From an uncultured Lachnospiraceae bacterium (lineage in GTDB: Bacteria > Bacillota > Clostridia > Lachnospirales > Lachnospiraceae), in NCBI GenBank assembly GCA_910578175.1, contig CAJTPF010000004.1, forward strand, positions 1-23,648: DNA of 23,648 nucleotides, written 5' to 3'. The notes beneath the pieces are model-generated. The model was not told the DNA's origin and did not search any database. It worked only from the letters and a program-made list of their open reading frames with translations. This document shows, one piece after another, positions 1-8,069 of this stretch. The position numbers and the translations under genes are program-made. Position 1 is the first letter of the stretch. The number at the start of each line of letters is the position of its first letter.

Positions 1-51
1 TTTTTGAAAATATTACCATCATATATTTTTCAGAAGTTCAAATAATAATAC

Positions 52-60
52 TGATATTAT
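52..60 (+). promoter_or_regulatory. possible extended -10 promoter of the DUF378 gene
   Basis: TGATATTAT (52-60) fits an extended -10 element (TG-N-TATTAT) in an AT-rich stretch upstream of the only plus-strand gene. No convincing -35 hexamer lies 16-18 bases upstream, so this rests on the extended -10 alone. Nothing else was recognised in the first 95 bases. Confidence 0.3.
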
Positions 61-95
61 AGTAAGGTTGAAAGAAATAATCGAAAGAAAGGAAA

Positions 96-170
96 ATGCA
101 GACTGCCCTTCTTTCAACCAGCAAATTCATTTTGCTGCAATCCGGGTCGGTATGCATGGGATGGATATGA
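96..170 (+). CDS. possible 24-aa leader ORF coupled to the DUF378 gene
   Basis: A short frame starts at an ATG directly after a purine-rich AAAGGAAA ribosome binding site. It encodes a 24-residue peptide beginning MQTALLSTSK and ends in TGA at 168-170. That stop overlaps the likely ATG of the next gene (167-169) in an ATGA arrangement typical of translational coupling. The DUF378 start itself has only a weak upstream purine signal (GGGATGG), so coupling would explain how it is translated. The peptide resembles no family I recognise and may be chance; conservation of the overlap in relatives would be the test. Confidence 0.25.
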   Translation: MQTALLSTSKFILLQSGSVCMGWI

Positions 171-376
171 ATTCAAAAGGATTAGATTATACGATTCTTA
201 CAATTGCAATCATTGGTGCAATTAACTGGGGATTGATCGGCTTTTTCAGACTTGACCTTGTTGCATTTTTATTCGGTGATATGACGCTGTTATCCAGAAT
301 CATCTATGCAGCGGTAGGTATCTGTGGTCTATACCTTATCAGTATGTTTGGTAGAGTCAGGGACATCGCTGAATAG
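167..376 (+). CDS. DUF378 family small membrane protein (YuzA-like)
   Basis: A 69-residue hydrophobic protein matching the DUF378 pattern: LDYTILTIAIIGAINWGLIG followed by a DLVAFLFG segment and a second membrane helix (about residues 41-58) ending in a short polar tail. The INWGLIG motif is the family hallmark; two transmembrane helices are expected. The frame is open back to a TTG at 68, but the added N-terminus is polar and unlike the family, so the ATG at 167 is preferred (ATG 152 and 161 are in-frame alternatives). Members are small inner-membrane proteins of unknown function. It is the only plus-strand gene here and converges on mgsA. Family assignment is secure; no role can be stated. 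Confidence 0.8.
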   Translation: MNSKGLDYTILTIAIIGAINWGLIGFFRLDLVAFLFGDMTLLSRIIYAAVGICGLYLISMFGRVRDIAE

Positions 377-378
377 GC

Positions 379-413
379 AAAAAAAGCAAAAGCCGTACCA
401 TGCTTTTGCTTTA
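379..413 (-). terminator. intrinsic terminator of the minus-strand cell-shape operon
   Basis: A perfect 11-bp stem (383-393 with 402-412; arm AAAGCAAAAGC) encloses an 8-base loop. Read on the minus strand, the 3' arm runs into seven T residues, 16 bases after the mgsA stop codon. On the plus strand the hairpin is followed only by a short T run, so it may weakly terminate the convergent DUF378 gene as well. Confidence 0.85.
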
Positions 414-428
414 CATATGATCGGAATC

Positions 429-827
429 TTACTGTTTATATATATCCCGCCAGTCCAGATCTCCCCGTTCCAGGGATTTGATCAACAATTCTGCAGTCGC
501 CAGATTGGTTGCCAACGGAATATTATGCATATCGCACAGCCGGAATATATTATTAATATCCGGATCATGAGGTTTTGGCGCATTGGCGTCTCTTAAAAAG
601 ATCAGCATATCAATCTGATTCTGCTCCATTTGTGTGGCCATCTGCTGAACCCCTCCCAGATGACCGGCAAGAAATTTATGGACGGAAAGATTGGTCACTT
701 CTTCTACCAACCGTCCTGTGGTACCGGTTGCATACAGTTCATGTTTACATAAAATACCTCTATATGCAATACAAAAATTCTGCATCAGTTTTTTCTTTGA
801 ATCATGTGCTACAAAAGCAATATTCAT
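429..827 (-). CDS. mgsA: methylglyoxal synthase homologue with catalytic Asp replaced by Val
   Basis: A 132-residue protein with the methylglyoxal synthase fold signature: VAHDSKK (6-12), YATGTTG (32-38), GHLGGVQQ (55-62), IFLRD (76-80), HDPD (87-90) and IPLATNLATAELL. Family enzymes convert dihydroxyacetone phosphate to methylglyoxal and phosphate in the cytosol. By spacing to E. coli MgsA, Val60 sits where catalytic Asp71 is expected (GGDQQ becomes GGVQQ), while the equivalents of Asp91 (D80), His98 (H87) and Asp101 (D90) are kept. The codon is GTT, one base from GAT. The start at 827 has an excellent AGGAGG site; the frame is open 15 codons further upstream without family similarity. It is the last gene of the cell-shape operon, 13 bases after rodA. 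Family is sure; whether it makes methylglyoxal is doubtful. Confidence 0.9.
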   Translation of the reverse strand: MNIAFVAHDSKKKLMQNFCIAYRGILCKHELYATGTTGRLVEEVTNLSVHKFLAGHLGGVQQMATQMEQNQIDMLIFLRDANAPKPHDPDINNIFRLCDMHNIPLATNLATAELLIKSLERGDLDWRDIYKQ

Positions 828-840
828 AAAAACCTCCTCC

Positions 841-1980
841 TTAATATATAGTGTTTTTTCGCTGCATTCCAATGTTTAATATAATCCCAACACCCGGAAA
901 CAGGCTTAACAACGAACTTAATCCATAACTGACAAAAGGAAGTGGTAACCCGGTATTTGGAATCAGCATAGTAACGACACCAATATTAACAAAAGACTGT
1001 ACCGCAATTAATGTTCCAAACCCGCATGCAATAATCCTGCCCGCCAGATCCGGTGCATGGGCACCGATGATAAAACATTCCATTATGATCAGGAACAGCA
1101 GGATGATGACTGCGGAAGCCCCTACAAACCCCAGTTCTTCACCAACAATACAGAAAATAAAGTCCGTCTGCGGTTCTGAAATATAATTACCGTTCTTAAC
1201 GCTGGTAGTAGTATTATTATTTAATCCTTTTCCCCATAAACCGCCGGAACCGATTGCCATAACGGAATTTACCTGCTGGTAATTTATTCTTGCCGCAATT
1301 TCATTATTTTTATCATAAAAACCAACCAGCCGGTTATACTGGTATTCTTCCAGTATCTTCTGGTCCGGCTGCAGCAGCATATAAAGCAGAACGGCAGCAA
1401 CCGGAATGGCGATTGCAAACAATGCTCCGATAATCTTATAACTAAGTCCCGCTACATACATTATTCCACAAAACATCAAAGATATAACAATACTGGTAGA
1501 TAAATCCGGTTGTTTTAATACCAGAGCCAGCGGAATGGCAAATAATACCACTGCACCGCCAAGTACCGGAAGGGTATTTAGCTTTTCCCGGTATTTGTGC
1601 AGATACTTTGCAAAAAATAAGATCAGAAAAAGTTTTGAAAATTCTGAGGGCTGAAGCTGGAAAAAGCCCAGATCGATCCAACGGGTGGCACCCATCCGGT
1701 AAGCGCCTCCATACTTTACCCAGACAAGCAGTCCAAGGTTCAGCAGATAGAGCAGCCAGTAAAATCTCAGCACAAAACGATAACTGAACAGAGCGGCGGC
1801 CACCATAATGAACAGACCAAGAATAAAGCCGAGCACCTGTTTTTTTTCATAGATATCAGAATCCGTTGCACTGGCAATTACATTAATTCCCAAAATTGTC
1901 AGTAACATGACCCAGATCACCAGCCTGATATTAAAATATCTAAATCTGTAGCTTTTTATAGTATTCAAAATTTTAGTCAT
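841..1980 (-). CDS. rodA: RodA, SEDS-family peptidoglycan glycosyltransferase
   Basis: 379 residues with about ten transmembrane segments. SEDS hallmarks seen in order: GATRWIDLG and QLQPSEFSK (97-115), KQPDLST (156-162), the NYQQVNS...GSGGLWGKGL region (233-253), EPQTDFIFCIVGEELG (269-284) and NTGLPLPFVSYG (342-353). Trp101 and Asp273 match residues essential for glycan polymerisation in RodA/FtsW. It polymerises lipid II in the membrane as partner of a class B PBP, most plausibly the PBP2 in the same operon. The flanking min and mre genes and the elongation PBP favour RodA over FtsW. ATG start with AGGAG seven bases upstream; 15-base gap from minE. FVSYGLSS instead of FVSYGGSS is a variant I recall from other clostridial RodA proteins. 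Confidence 0.93.
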   Translation of the reverse strand: MTKILNTIKSYRFRYFNIRLVIWVMLLTILGINVIASATDSDIYEKKQVLGFILGLFIMVAAALFSYRFVLRFYWLLYLLNLGLLVWVKYGGAYRMGATRWIDLGFFQLQPSEFSKLFLILFFAKYLHKYREKLNTLPVLGGAVVLFAIPLALVLKQPDLSTSIVISLMFCGIMYVAGLSYKIIGALFAIAIPVAAVLLYMLLQPDQKILEEYQYNRLVGFYDKNNEIAARINYQQVNSVMAIGSGGLWGKGLNNNTTTSVKNGNYISEPQTDFIFCIVGEELGFVGASAVIILLFLIIMECFIIGAHAPDLAGRIIACGFGTLIAVQSFVNIGVVTMLIPNTGLPLPFVSYGLSSLLSLFPGVGIILNIGMQRKNTIY

Positions 1981-1995
1981 ATAAACTCCTAAAGT

Positions 1996-2280
1996 TTATG
2001 CCTGATTTTCGGCATCATGCCGGACTTCCTTGATCGGAATATTAGCAATCAAAGCAGGAACCGTACCATTGGTAGATTCCGATTCTGTCTGGGTGATCTG
2101 GATATCCAGACCGTCGCTGTCGATTTCCATATATTTCTTAATCACTTCGATAATATCATTTTTCAGTTTCTCCATAATTTCAGGAGAACAGTTTGCCCGG
2201 TCTGAAACCAGAAGGAACTTTAAACGGTCCTTCGCCACCGTACCGGAACTTTTTTTCTTAAACATGTCAAACAGACTCAT
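1996..2280 (-). CDS. minE: cell division topological specificity factor MinE
   Basis: 94 residues, the usual MinE length. The N-terminus (MSLFDMFKK) fits the amphipathic membrane-binding segment. Residues about 17-48 (AKDRLKFLLVSDRA... to ...DIIEVIKKY) are the anti-MinCD region with the conserved AKxRL/LLVSDR pattern, followed by the C-terminal dimerisation domain. MinE stimulates MinD ATPase and drives MinCD pole-to-pole patterning. Its presence means this organism uses a MinE system, not only DivIVA/MinJ. It follows minD by 14 bases, with an AAAGGGG ribosome binding site. Confidence 0.95.
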   Translation of the reverse strand: MSLFDMFKKKSSGTVAKDRLKFLLVSDRANCSPEIMEKLKNDIIEVIKKYMEIDSDGLDIQITQTESESTNGTVPALIANIPIKEVRHDAENQA

Positions 2281-2294
2281 ATCACTACCCCTTT

Positions 2295-3077
2295 CTAGTT
2301 TTTCTTAAATAGCTTTGATAAAAATCCCGGTTTCTTATTTAAATCCAGTAAAGGTACTTCCTCACCGATAATTCTGTGACATATATTCATATATGCCTGT
2401 CCTGCAAGACTGTCATTTCCTACCAGCGGTTCTCCGTTATTCGTGGCAATAACAATATTTTCATCATCCGGTACCGCACCGATCAGATCAATGGCTAAAA
2501 TATCAACCACGTCATCGATGGACATCATTTCACCTTTCTTTACCATATCCATCCGGATACGGTTTACGATCAGGTCTGCACGCTTCTTTTCATTGGCTTC
2601 CAGCAGACCGATGATCCTGTCTGCATCACGGATGGCTGAAACCTCGGGCATTGTAACGACCAATGCTCTGTCTGCACCTGCGATTGCGTTCTGGAATCCC
2701 TGTTCAATGCCGGCCGGACAGTCAAGGATTATGTAATCAAACTCTTTCCGTAATTCATCGGTAAGTGCTTTCATTTCTTCCGGAGTAACGCTTGTTTTAT
2801 CTCCGGCCTGTGCACATGGGAGCAGAAAAAGGTTGGAGTACCTCTTATCCTTAATCATTGCCTGTTTTGCCTTACAATTTCCTTTAACCACATCCACCAG
2901 ATTATATACGATGCGGTTCTCCAGTCCCATGACAACATCCAGATTCCGAAGACCTATATCCGTATCGATCAATACAACCTTTTTATTCAGCATAGCCAGA
3001 CCTGTTCCGACATTAGCTGTAGTCGTGGTCTTACCAACGCCGCCTTTTCCTGATGTTACTACTATTACTTCGCTCAT
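2295..3077 (-). CDS. minD: septum site-determining ATPase MinD
   Basis: 260 residues, the typical MinD length. Deviant Walker A GKGGVGKTTTT at 10-20 with the signature lysine of the ParA/MinD group, DTDIGLRNLDVVMGLENR switch I region, and DYIILDCPAGIEQGF Walker B/switch II. The C-terminus GFLSKLFKKN (251-260) is the short amphipathic membrane-targeting helix. ATP-bound MinD dimers sit on the membrane, recruit MinC to block FtsZ polymerisation, and are released by MinE. GGGAGG ribosome binding site precedes the ATG. Order minC-minD-minE is standard, with 29- and 14-base gaps. Confidence 0.97.
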   Translation of the reverse strand: MSEVIVVTSGKGGVGKTTTTANVGTGLAMLNKKVVLIDTDIGLRNLDVVMGLENRIVYNLVDVVKGNCKAKQAMIKDKRYSNLFLLPCAQAGDKTSVTPEEMKALTDELRKEFDYIILDCPAGIEQGFQNAIAGADRALVVTMPEVSAIRDADRIIGLLEANEKKRADLIVNRIRMDMVKKGEMMSIDDVVDILAIDLIGAVPDDENIVIATNNGEPLVGNDSLAGQAYMNICHRIIGEEVPLLDLNKKPGFLSKLFKKN

Positions 3078-3106
3078 TCTAACAATTCCTCCCGGTTTCC
3101 TAATGT

Positions 3107-3811
3107 TTAATTAAAACGAATGTCATTTAATACTTCTTTGTTCAAAGGTTCAATATAAATATTTTCATTTTCAACAAAGGCTATTTTTGTCTCGGGTTTC
3201 ACCTTTTTTCGTTTGGCTTTTCCCTGTGTATCTGAACATCTTGCGATAATATCGCCAATTCTGATCTGCATCGGAGTCATTTCCAATGCAACTACAACAG
3301 ATGTTTCATTCCCTGTGACTCCGGCATAAACAGTACCTTTTAAGGCCCCAAGTATTACTACGTTTCCCGAAGAAACCACTTTGGCGCCGGGATTTACATC
3401 TCCCAGTATCACAATGCTGGAATCACTTTCCAGTACCTGGCCGCTTCTGAGTGTACCACGGTAAAACTGACCGTCGTTACCGCTAATGGCCGCTGCCGCG
3501 GAAACAGCTTCCGAAGCCGCCTGTTCTTCCAATGCACGTTTAAACTGCTCTTCTCTTTCACCGCTGCTGTCTAAGACACAGACAATATTGATATCCGTAT
3601 TGGATGAGATGATATCCAGAAGTTCTTTCATTTCATCATCGGAAAGTGCTCTTCCTTCAAAAGAAATTCCCATAGAAGCTTTCTTGAAAAATTTTGCTGA
3701 TTCCACAAACTTTTCTGCAACCATTTGTTTCAGTTCTTCAAAAGGCAATGAATCATCCAATATTACTATAATACCATATTTATTTCCTTTTATCACTACA
3801 GAATTCTTCAT
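3107..3811 (-). CDS. minC: septum site-determining protein MinC
   Basis: 234 residues. An N-terminal FtsZ-inhibiting alpha/beta domain (about 1-85, starting MKNSVVIKGNKYGI) is joined by a Glu/Ala-rich linker (86-110) to the C-terminal beta-helix (115-195). That domain shows FYRGTLRSGQ (117-125), with the RSGQ motif used for MinD binding, then VVILG repeats. A lysine-rich tail (197-206) and about 30 more residues follow. MinC inhibits FtsZ assembly away from midcell when bound to MinD. AAAGGAAA ribosome binding site; 27 bases after the PBP2 stop. The tail is longer than in E. coli but nothing essential appears to be missing. Confidence 0.93.
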   Translation of the reverse strand: MKNSVVIKGNKYGIIVILDDSLPFEELKQMVAEKFVESAKFFKKASMGISFEGRALSDDEMKELLDIISSNTDINIVCVLDSSGEREEQFKRALEEQAASEAVSAAAAISGNDGQFYRGTLRSGQVLESDSSIVILGDVNPGAKVVSSGNVVILGALKGTVYAGVTGNETSVVVALEMTPMQIRIGDIIARCSDTQGKAKRKKVKPETKIAFVENENIYIEPLNKEVLNDIRFN

Positions 3812-3838
3812 TTTTCTGATTTCCTTTCTGCAAACAAA

Positions 3839-6682
3839 TTAATCACTTGTGATTCCGGAGGTTGGTATGGAAGCAACTCCGCCATACAATTCTTCATCTG
3901 TCGTAAGGTGGTAATAATACTTGATCATTTCTCTGACAACTTCGGCATTATAACCAGAAGATTCTCCATGGGGAAGAACCACACTGACACCGATTTCCGG
4001 ATTGGAATATGGTGCAAAAGCCACGAAAGTGGAATGATTGGAACGGAGCAGATTTTCTTGTGCCGTACCGGATTTACCAGCCACTTCAATCGGAAAACCG
4101 CTGAACGTCCCTCTTGCGGTACCTGTAGTAACAACAGAACGCATGCCGGAAAATACGGCGTTCCAGGTAGAATCCTTTATCTCCACCTTATTCACCAGTT
4201 CCGGCTCAAACTGTTGAAGCACTGTTCCCGAAGAATCCACTACCTTTTCCAGCAATGTAAGCTGGTAATTATTTCCTCTGTTAGCCAGTGTGGTTACATA
4301 CCTGGCCAGCTGGACATTGGAATAACTGTTTGAACCCTGGCCAATGGCTGAACGTACGGCATCTGTTTTTGAAAACAAAGGCTCGTTTTCTTCAATCTCC
4401 ACACCGGATGACGATGTGATACCCAGCTGGTCCGCATACTGTTTGATCTTGGATAATCCCAGTTCATTGTTATAATTTCCGTTGGCATCGATACATAACT
4501 GATATCCCACTTCATAAAAGAAATAATTGCAGGATACCCCCAGCGCCTGGGAAACATTAATAGAACCATGATTTCCCGGATATCTCCAGCATTTCGGAGA
4601 CGGTTTGATTCTCGTAAACTCACCATGGTCTGCAATCAGTGCTCCCGGACTGATGATTCCCTGCTCCAGACCTGTGATCGCCGAAATCATTTTAAATGTG
4701 GAACCCGGGGCTGTTCTTGTCTGGGTAGCCCTGTTATAGAGCGGAAGGGATAGATCATTGTTCAGTTTGCTCCAGTAAACGGCATCCACCGAACCGGACA
4801 GCATATTATTATCATAACTCGGATAAGTGACCAGCGCCAGTACATCCCCGGTATTTACATCCGTTACCACAATGGAACCGGAACACGGATCTAAAGCAAT
4901 CTGGGCCGGCGTAATCTTGATAAGCCGGATCTGTTCCCGCATAAATTCATATGCAGAACCGCCGGATTTCAAACTCTGATACGAGGCTTCGTTATAATCC
5001 AGAACTCCCTGGTCAAACAATGCCATGCATATTTCATTGCCGGAAATGGTTCCGTCATTGATCATGTAATAATATATTTTCTTACTGAATCCGGCATCCC
5101 CGGACAATCCCTTAAAAATATGTTCCAACAGTTTCTGATAGATTTCATCACTGTCAGAATACTTTGTTTCATCCCCTTCTTCATACAATTTAGAAGTATT
5201 GATCCAGTTCTTTGAGATGGCATAATATAAAAACTGCTGGAAACTGATGGTCTCTTTTTCCCATGCAATATACGTGGCATCTTCAGTATCAATGGATTTT
5301 TTATCAATAATTCCTTCCGTATTCAATAATTTTGAATATATATAAGAAAGATAAGTATTGTACTCTTCCGATAGCTGGGAAAGCGGCTTAGGCTCAGCAG
5401 CTGTCAGTTCCCCGCGGACCGTGGCAATGACGGACTGCTGTTTGCTCTGAAACTTATTATATATATTTTTTTCATTTTCTTTGGCATCTTCTTCCGCAAA
5501 ATGGGACAGATCCAAAACATTGTTATTGATCATCTGATAATAAACATCATAAATGGAAATCGGTATTTCCTTCATGTTTTCCGTTACGGTCACCTGCCGG
5601 TTTACCAGTTTATTATATACGATACCTGCCAGTTTCTGCTCTAAGATCGTATATCCCGCTTTCTGCAGTTTGGCATCCACGGATAAATACACATCATTTC
5701 CGGCTTTGGCATCGGATTTATCCACCTGTTCCAAAATACGTCCGGTACTGTCCGTAAATATTGTACTAATGCCCTTCTGCCCCTGTAAATCAGACTCCAT
5801 AACCTGTTCGATACCTGATTTTCCCACCACGTCTGAAGCCAGATAATCCCCACCGGCCCCATTATAGTCCGCCAGCTGGGATTCTGAAATTTTTCCGGTA
5901 TATCCGATGATATGGGCAAAATACTTGCTCTCATTATACACCCGGATAGATTCTTCCGTTACGGAAACACCTGCCAGTTCCCACTGGTTTTCATAAATGG
6001 CTGCAACCGTTTCCTCGCTTACATTGGAAGCGATTTTTGTAGTAATATATTTCTGGTAGGAATTCAGGGATAAACGATAACGGATCATGGCAATATACAA
6101 TTTCTGCTGCAGGTCATATTCATCACTGATATCAAACCGGGCATCTCCGCAGAGATAATCCATGACTTCCGCCGCTGAAGAAGTGGAAAGCGTTTTTTTC
6201 TCGTCATCCAGTTCTTCAATGGATTTTTTTCCGTAAATATCCCGTAAAAACCGAAGTTTTTCATTTTCTGAAGAGACCGAATACTCATATTCATTGTTGG
6301 AATTCAGAATGATACTGAATTCATTGATAATATCGTCATCATGCGCCTGAATGATCTGGACGGTCTTATCAATGATACGGTTTAAGTCATCGCTTTTGGT
6401 CAGGGAACTGTCCAGTACATCCTCCATTTCAATGGCATATGCCAGCTTATTATACGCCAGCAGCATGCCATTCCGGTCAAAGATCAATCCTCTGGTACCA
6501 GAAGTCTGGACTTCTTTTTCCGCCGTCTGTATGTAATTGTTAAGATAATATTCCTCGTTGACGATCTGGAGATCAAAGATCCTGAACATCAGAATACTGA
6601 ACATCAGAATGACGATCAGTGCCATGCTGAAAATTCTGGATTTCAGAAAATTTATCACCATTTCTAAAATATCTTTAACCAA
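3839..6682 (-). CDS. mrdA: class B penicillin-binding protein 2 (elongasome transpeptidase), unusually long
   Basis: 947 residues. A membrane anchor (about 14-38) precedes a dimerisation/pedestal domain with GTRGLIFDRNG (62-72) and VGKSGIEQ (286-293). The transpeptidase motifs are STFK (661-664), SCN (717-719) and KSGT (870-873); APGSTFK and AGKSGTAQ are typical of PBP2. It crosslinks glycan made by RodA. Between VYLSVDAKLQ (331-340) and IVVTDVNTGDVLALVTYPSYD (604-624), normally about 30 residues apart, lies an extra stretch of roughly 240 charged, Tyr-rich, probably helical residues (345-590). The frame starts at TTG 6682, eleven bases after AGGAG; ATG at 6661 is in frame but has no good ribosome binding site. 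It overlaps mreD by 8 bases. The symbol follows E. coli usage. Confidence 0.93.
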   Translation of the reverse strand: MVKDILEMVINFLKSRIFSMALIVILMFSILMFRIFDLQIVNEEYYLNNYIQTAEKEVQTSGTRGLIFDRNGMLLAYNKLAYAIEMEDVLDSSLTKSDDLNRIIDKTVQIIQAHDDDIINEFSIILNSNNEYEYSVSSENEKLRFLRDIYGKKSIEELDDEKKTLSTSSAAEVMDYLCGDARFDISDEYDLQQKLYIAMIRYRLSLNSYQKYITTKIASNVSEETVAAIYENQWELAGVSVTEESIRVYNESKYFAHIIGYTGKISESQLADYNGAGGDYLASDVVGKSGIEQVMESDLQGQKGISTIFTDSTGRILEQVDKSDAKAGNDVYLSVDAKLQKAGYTILEQKLAGIVYNKLVNRQVTVTENMKEIPISIYDVYYQMINNNVLDLSHFAEEDAKENEKNIYNKFQSKQQSVIATVRGELTAAEPKPLSQLSEEYNTYLSYIYSKLLNTEGIIDKKSIDTEDATYIAWEKETISFQQFLYYAISKNWINTSKLYEEGDETKYSDSDEIYQKLLEHIFKGLSGDAGFSKKIYYYMINDGTISGNEICMALFDQGVLDYNEASYQSLKSGGSAYEFMREQIRLIKITPAQIALDPCSGSIVVTDVNTGDVLALVTYPSYDNNMLSGSVDAVYWSKLNNDLSLPLYNRATQTRTAPGSTFKMISAITGLEQGIISPGALIADHGEFTRIKPSPKCWRYPGNHGSINVSQALGVSCNYFFYEVGYQLCIDANGNYNNELGLSKIKQYADQLGITSSSGVEIEENEPLFSKTDAVRSAIGQGSNSYSNVQLARYVTTLANRGNNYQLTLLEKVVDSSGTVLQQFEPELVNKVEIKDSTWNAVFSGMRSVVTTGTARGTFSGFPIEVAGKSGTAQENLLRSNHSTFVAFAPYSNPEIGVSVVLPHGESSGYNAEVVREMIKYYYHLTTDEELYGGVASIPTSGITSD

Positions 6683-7193
6683 ACTTTGTCGCTCTCCTTT
6701 TTTCGTAAGCCTCCAGTTTTCGATGGATCCGAAGCATGATCCGGTACAATATCACGGTGACCACTACCGTATAGACCATTTCCGGCAGCATGATATGAAG
6801 CAGATAATATCCAAAATCCAGCCGGTTCCGAAGTAAAAAACGGAAGACATAATATACAAAATTATAGACGAAATCACTTCCCATTACTAATCCCAGCGGC
6901 AGTGTCACGTCCTCATCATAGAACATGGAATGAAAAAATCCATTGATATAGCCTATGTACATATAGAGTAACGCATTAAAACCGATCACCTGTCCGTAAA
7001 ACAGATCCAGAACCAGGCCGCTGAACAGACCCACAAACATTCCTTCTTTTTTTCCACGCATAAAACCTGCCGCAAAGGTCAGAATGATCAGCAGATTCGG
7101 CGATACCGATGCCAGGGATAAGGCTTTAAATAATGTAGTCTGTAATAAATAAAAGATTAAGATTGTAATTGTAAGCACAAATTTACGTAACAT
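6675..7193 (-). CDS. mreD: rod shape-determining membrane protein MreD
   Basis: 172 residues from the chosen start, with five or six hydrophobic segments. Family features are SPNLLIILTFAAGFMRGKKEG (loop between early helices) and the FSGLVLDLFYGQVIGFNALLYMYIGYING block. MreD is an integral membrane partner of MreC and the PBP2/RodA elongasome. The frame extends to a GTG at 7205, but an AGGTGG site lies eight bases before the ATG at 7193 and overlaps the would-be extension, so 7193 is preferred. It begins 4 bases after the mreC stop and its 3' end overlaps the PBP2 start, which suggests translational coupling. Confidence 0.9.
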   Translation of the reverse strand: MLRKFVLTITILIFYLLQTTLFKALSLASVSPNLLIILTFAAGFMRGKKEGMFVGLFSGLVLDLFYGQVIGFNALLYMYIGYINGFFHSMFYDEDVTLPLGLVMGSDFVYNFVYYVFRFLLRNRLDFGYYLLHIMLPEMVYTVVVTVILYRIMLRIHRKLEAYEKRRATKFG

Positions 7194-7197
7194 GTAT

Positions 7198-8052
7198 TCA
7201 ACCACCTGTATATTTTTGCTGCTTAATGATCAGTACGATATCCAAATGTGCAAAATCAACCACCGGTGTCAGATAAGCCGATTTTGTCAGATTATTGGAA
7301 TCGTTTTCAATATCTTTTACATAGCCGATGAGAATACCCGGAAGAAATTTGCTGCTTATATTGGAAGTTACGATCATATCTCCTTCGGAAATATCAGCAT
7401 CTTTATTAATATTAAATACTTTCAGCACACCTTCATTTATGAGTTGCAGACTGCCTTTCACGATACATTTGTCCGATGTGGAGGCAAACTGTCCGCTGAC
7501 ATTACTCTCATCATCAATAATGGAACGTACCAGGGAATAATTTTCTCCTACTTCGAATACAATCCCTACCAGACCGCCGTCGCCAATGACATTCATATCC
7601 ACTTCGATTCCATCCTTTTTGCCTTTATCAATGGTAAACGTGGAAAACCAGTTGCTGCTGTCCCGGCTGATGATCCTGCCGGCGACCGTTTCATAAGAGG
7701 AATACTGCTCGCTCAGCTGGAACAAAGTTCTCAGTTCTTCCAGCTCGCTGCGTTCTTCCACGGAAAGAGCATTTTTATTCTGCAGATCCGCTATCCGGGC
7801 TTTTAACTCCGTATTCTCTGCCATTACATCCCGAAGCTCCGACAGATCGTCTTTCCGCTCGTTAAACCAGCGGCCCACCTGGTTCATTCCCCTGGAAACA
7901 GGTACCAGGACATAGGAGACACCCTCTTTCACCGGACTTGCAAATCCCGGCATGATAAATGATAACACGATCAGAACCATACATAAAAAAGACAGTATAA
8001 ATAATATATATTTGGTTGGAATACTCTTTTTATCACTTTTTCTCAAAACCAT
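7198..8052 (-). CDS. mreC: rod shape-determining protein MreC
   Basis: 284 residues: a short cytoplasmic N-terminus, one membrane helix (about 14-35), a coiled coil (about 66-112, rich in Glu/Leu heptads) and the extracytoplasmic beta-barrel domain. That domain contains DKGKKDGIEVDMNVIGDGGLVG and SLVRSIIDDESNVSGQ, typical of MreC. It links MreB inside the cell to PBP2 and RodA outside. The ATG at 8052 lies almost against the GAGGT site. A TTG two codons later (8046) has far better spacing and may be the true start; the protein would differ by two residues. It follows mreB by 17 bases. Confidence 0.94.
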   Translation of the reverse strand: MVLRKSDKKSIPTKYILFILSFLCMVLIVLSFIMPGFASPVKEGVSYVLVPVSRGMNQVGRWFNERKDDLSELRDVMAENTELKARIADLQNKNALSVEERSELEELRTLFQLSEQYSSYETVAGRIISRDSSNWFSTFTIDKGKKDGIEVDMNVIGDGGLVGIVFEVGENYSLVRSIIDDESNVSGQFASTSDKCIVKGSLQLINEGVLKVFNINKDADISEGDMIVTSNISSKFLPGILIGYVKDIENDSNNLTKSAYLTPVVDFAHLDIVLIIKQQKYTGG

Positions 8053-8069
8053 ACCTCAACTGTTTTCAT

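Noticed and set aside
324..596. A 90-codon plus-strand frame overlapping DUF378 and mgsA
   Set aside because: It overlaps the DUF378 end in another frame, crosses the terminator hairpin and runs antisense into mgsA.
828..872. 15-residue N-terminal extension of mgsA
   Set aside because: It lies upstream of a strong AGGAGG site and overlaps the rodA end; it has no similarity to the family N-terminus.
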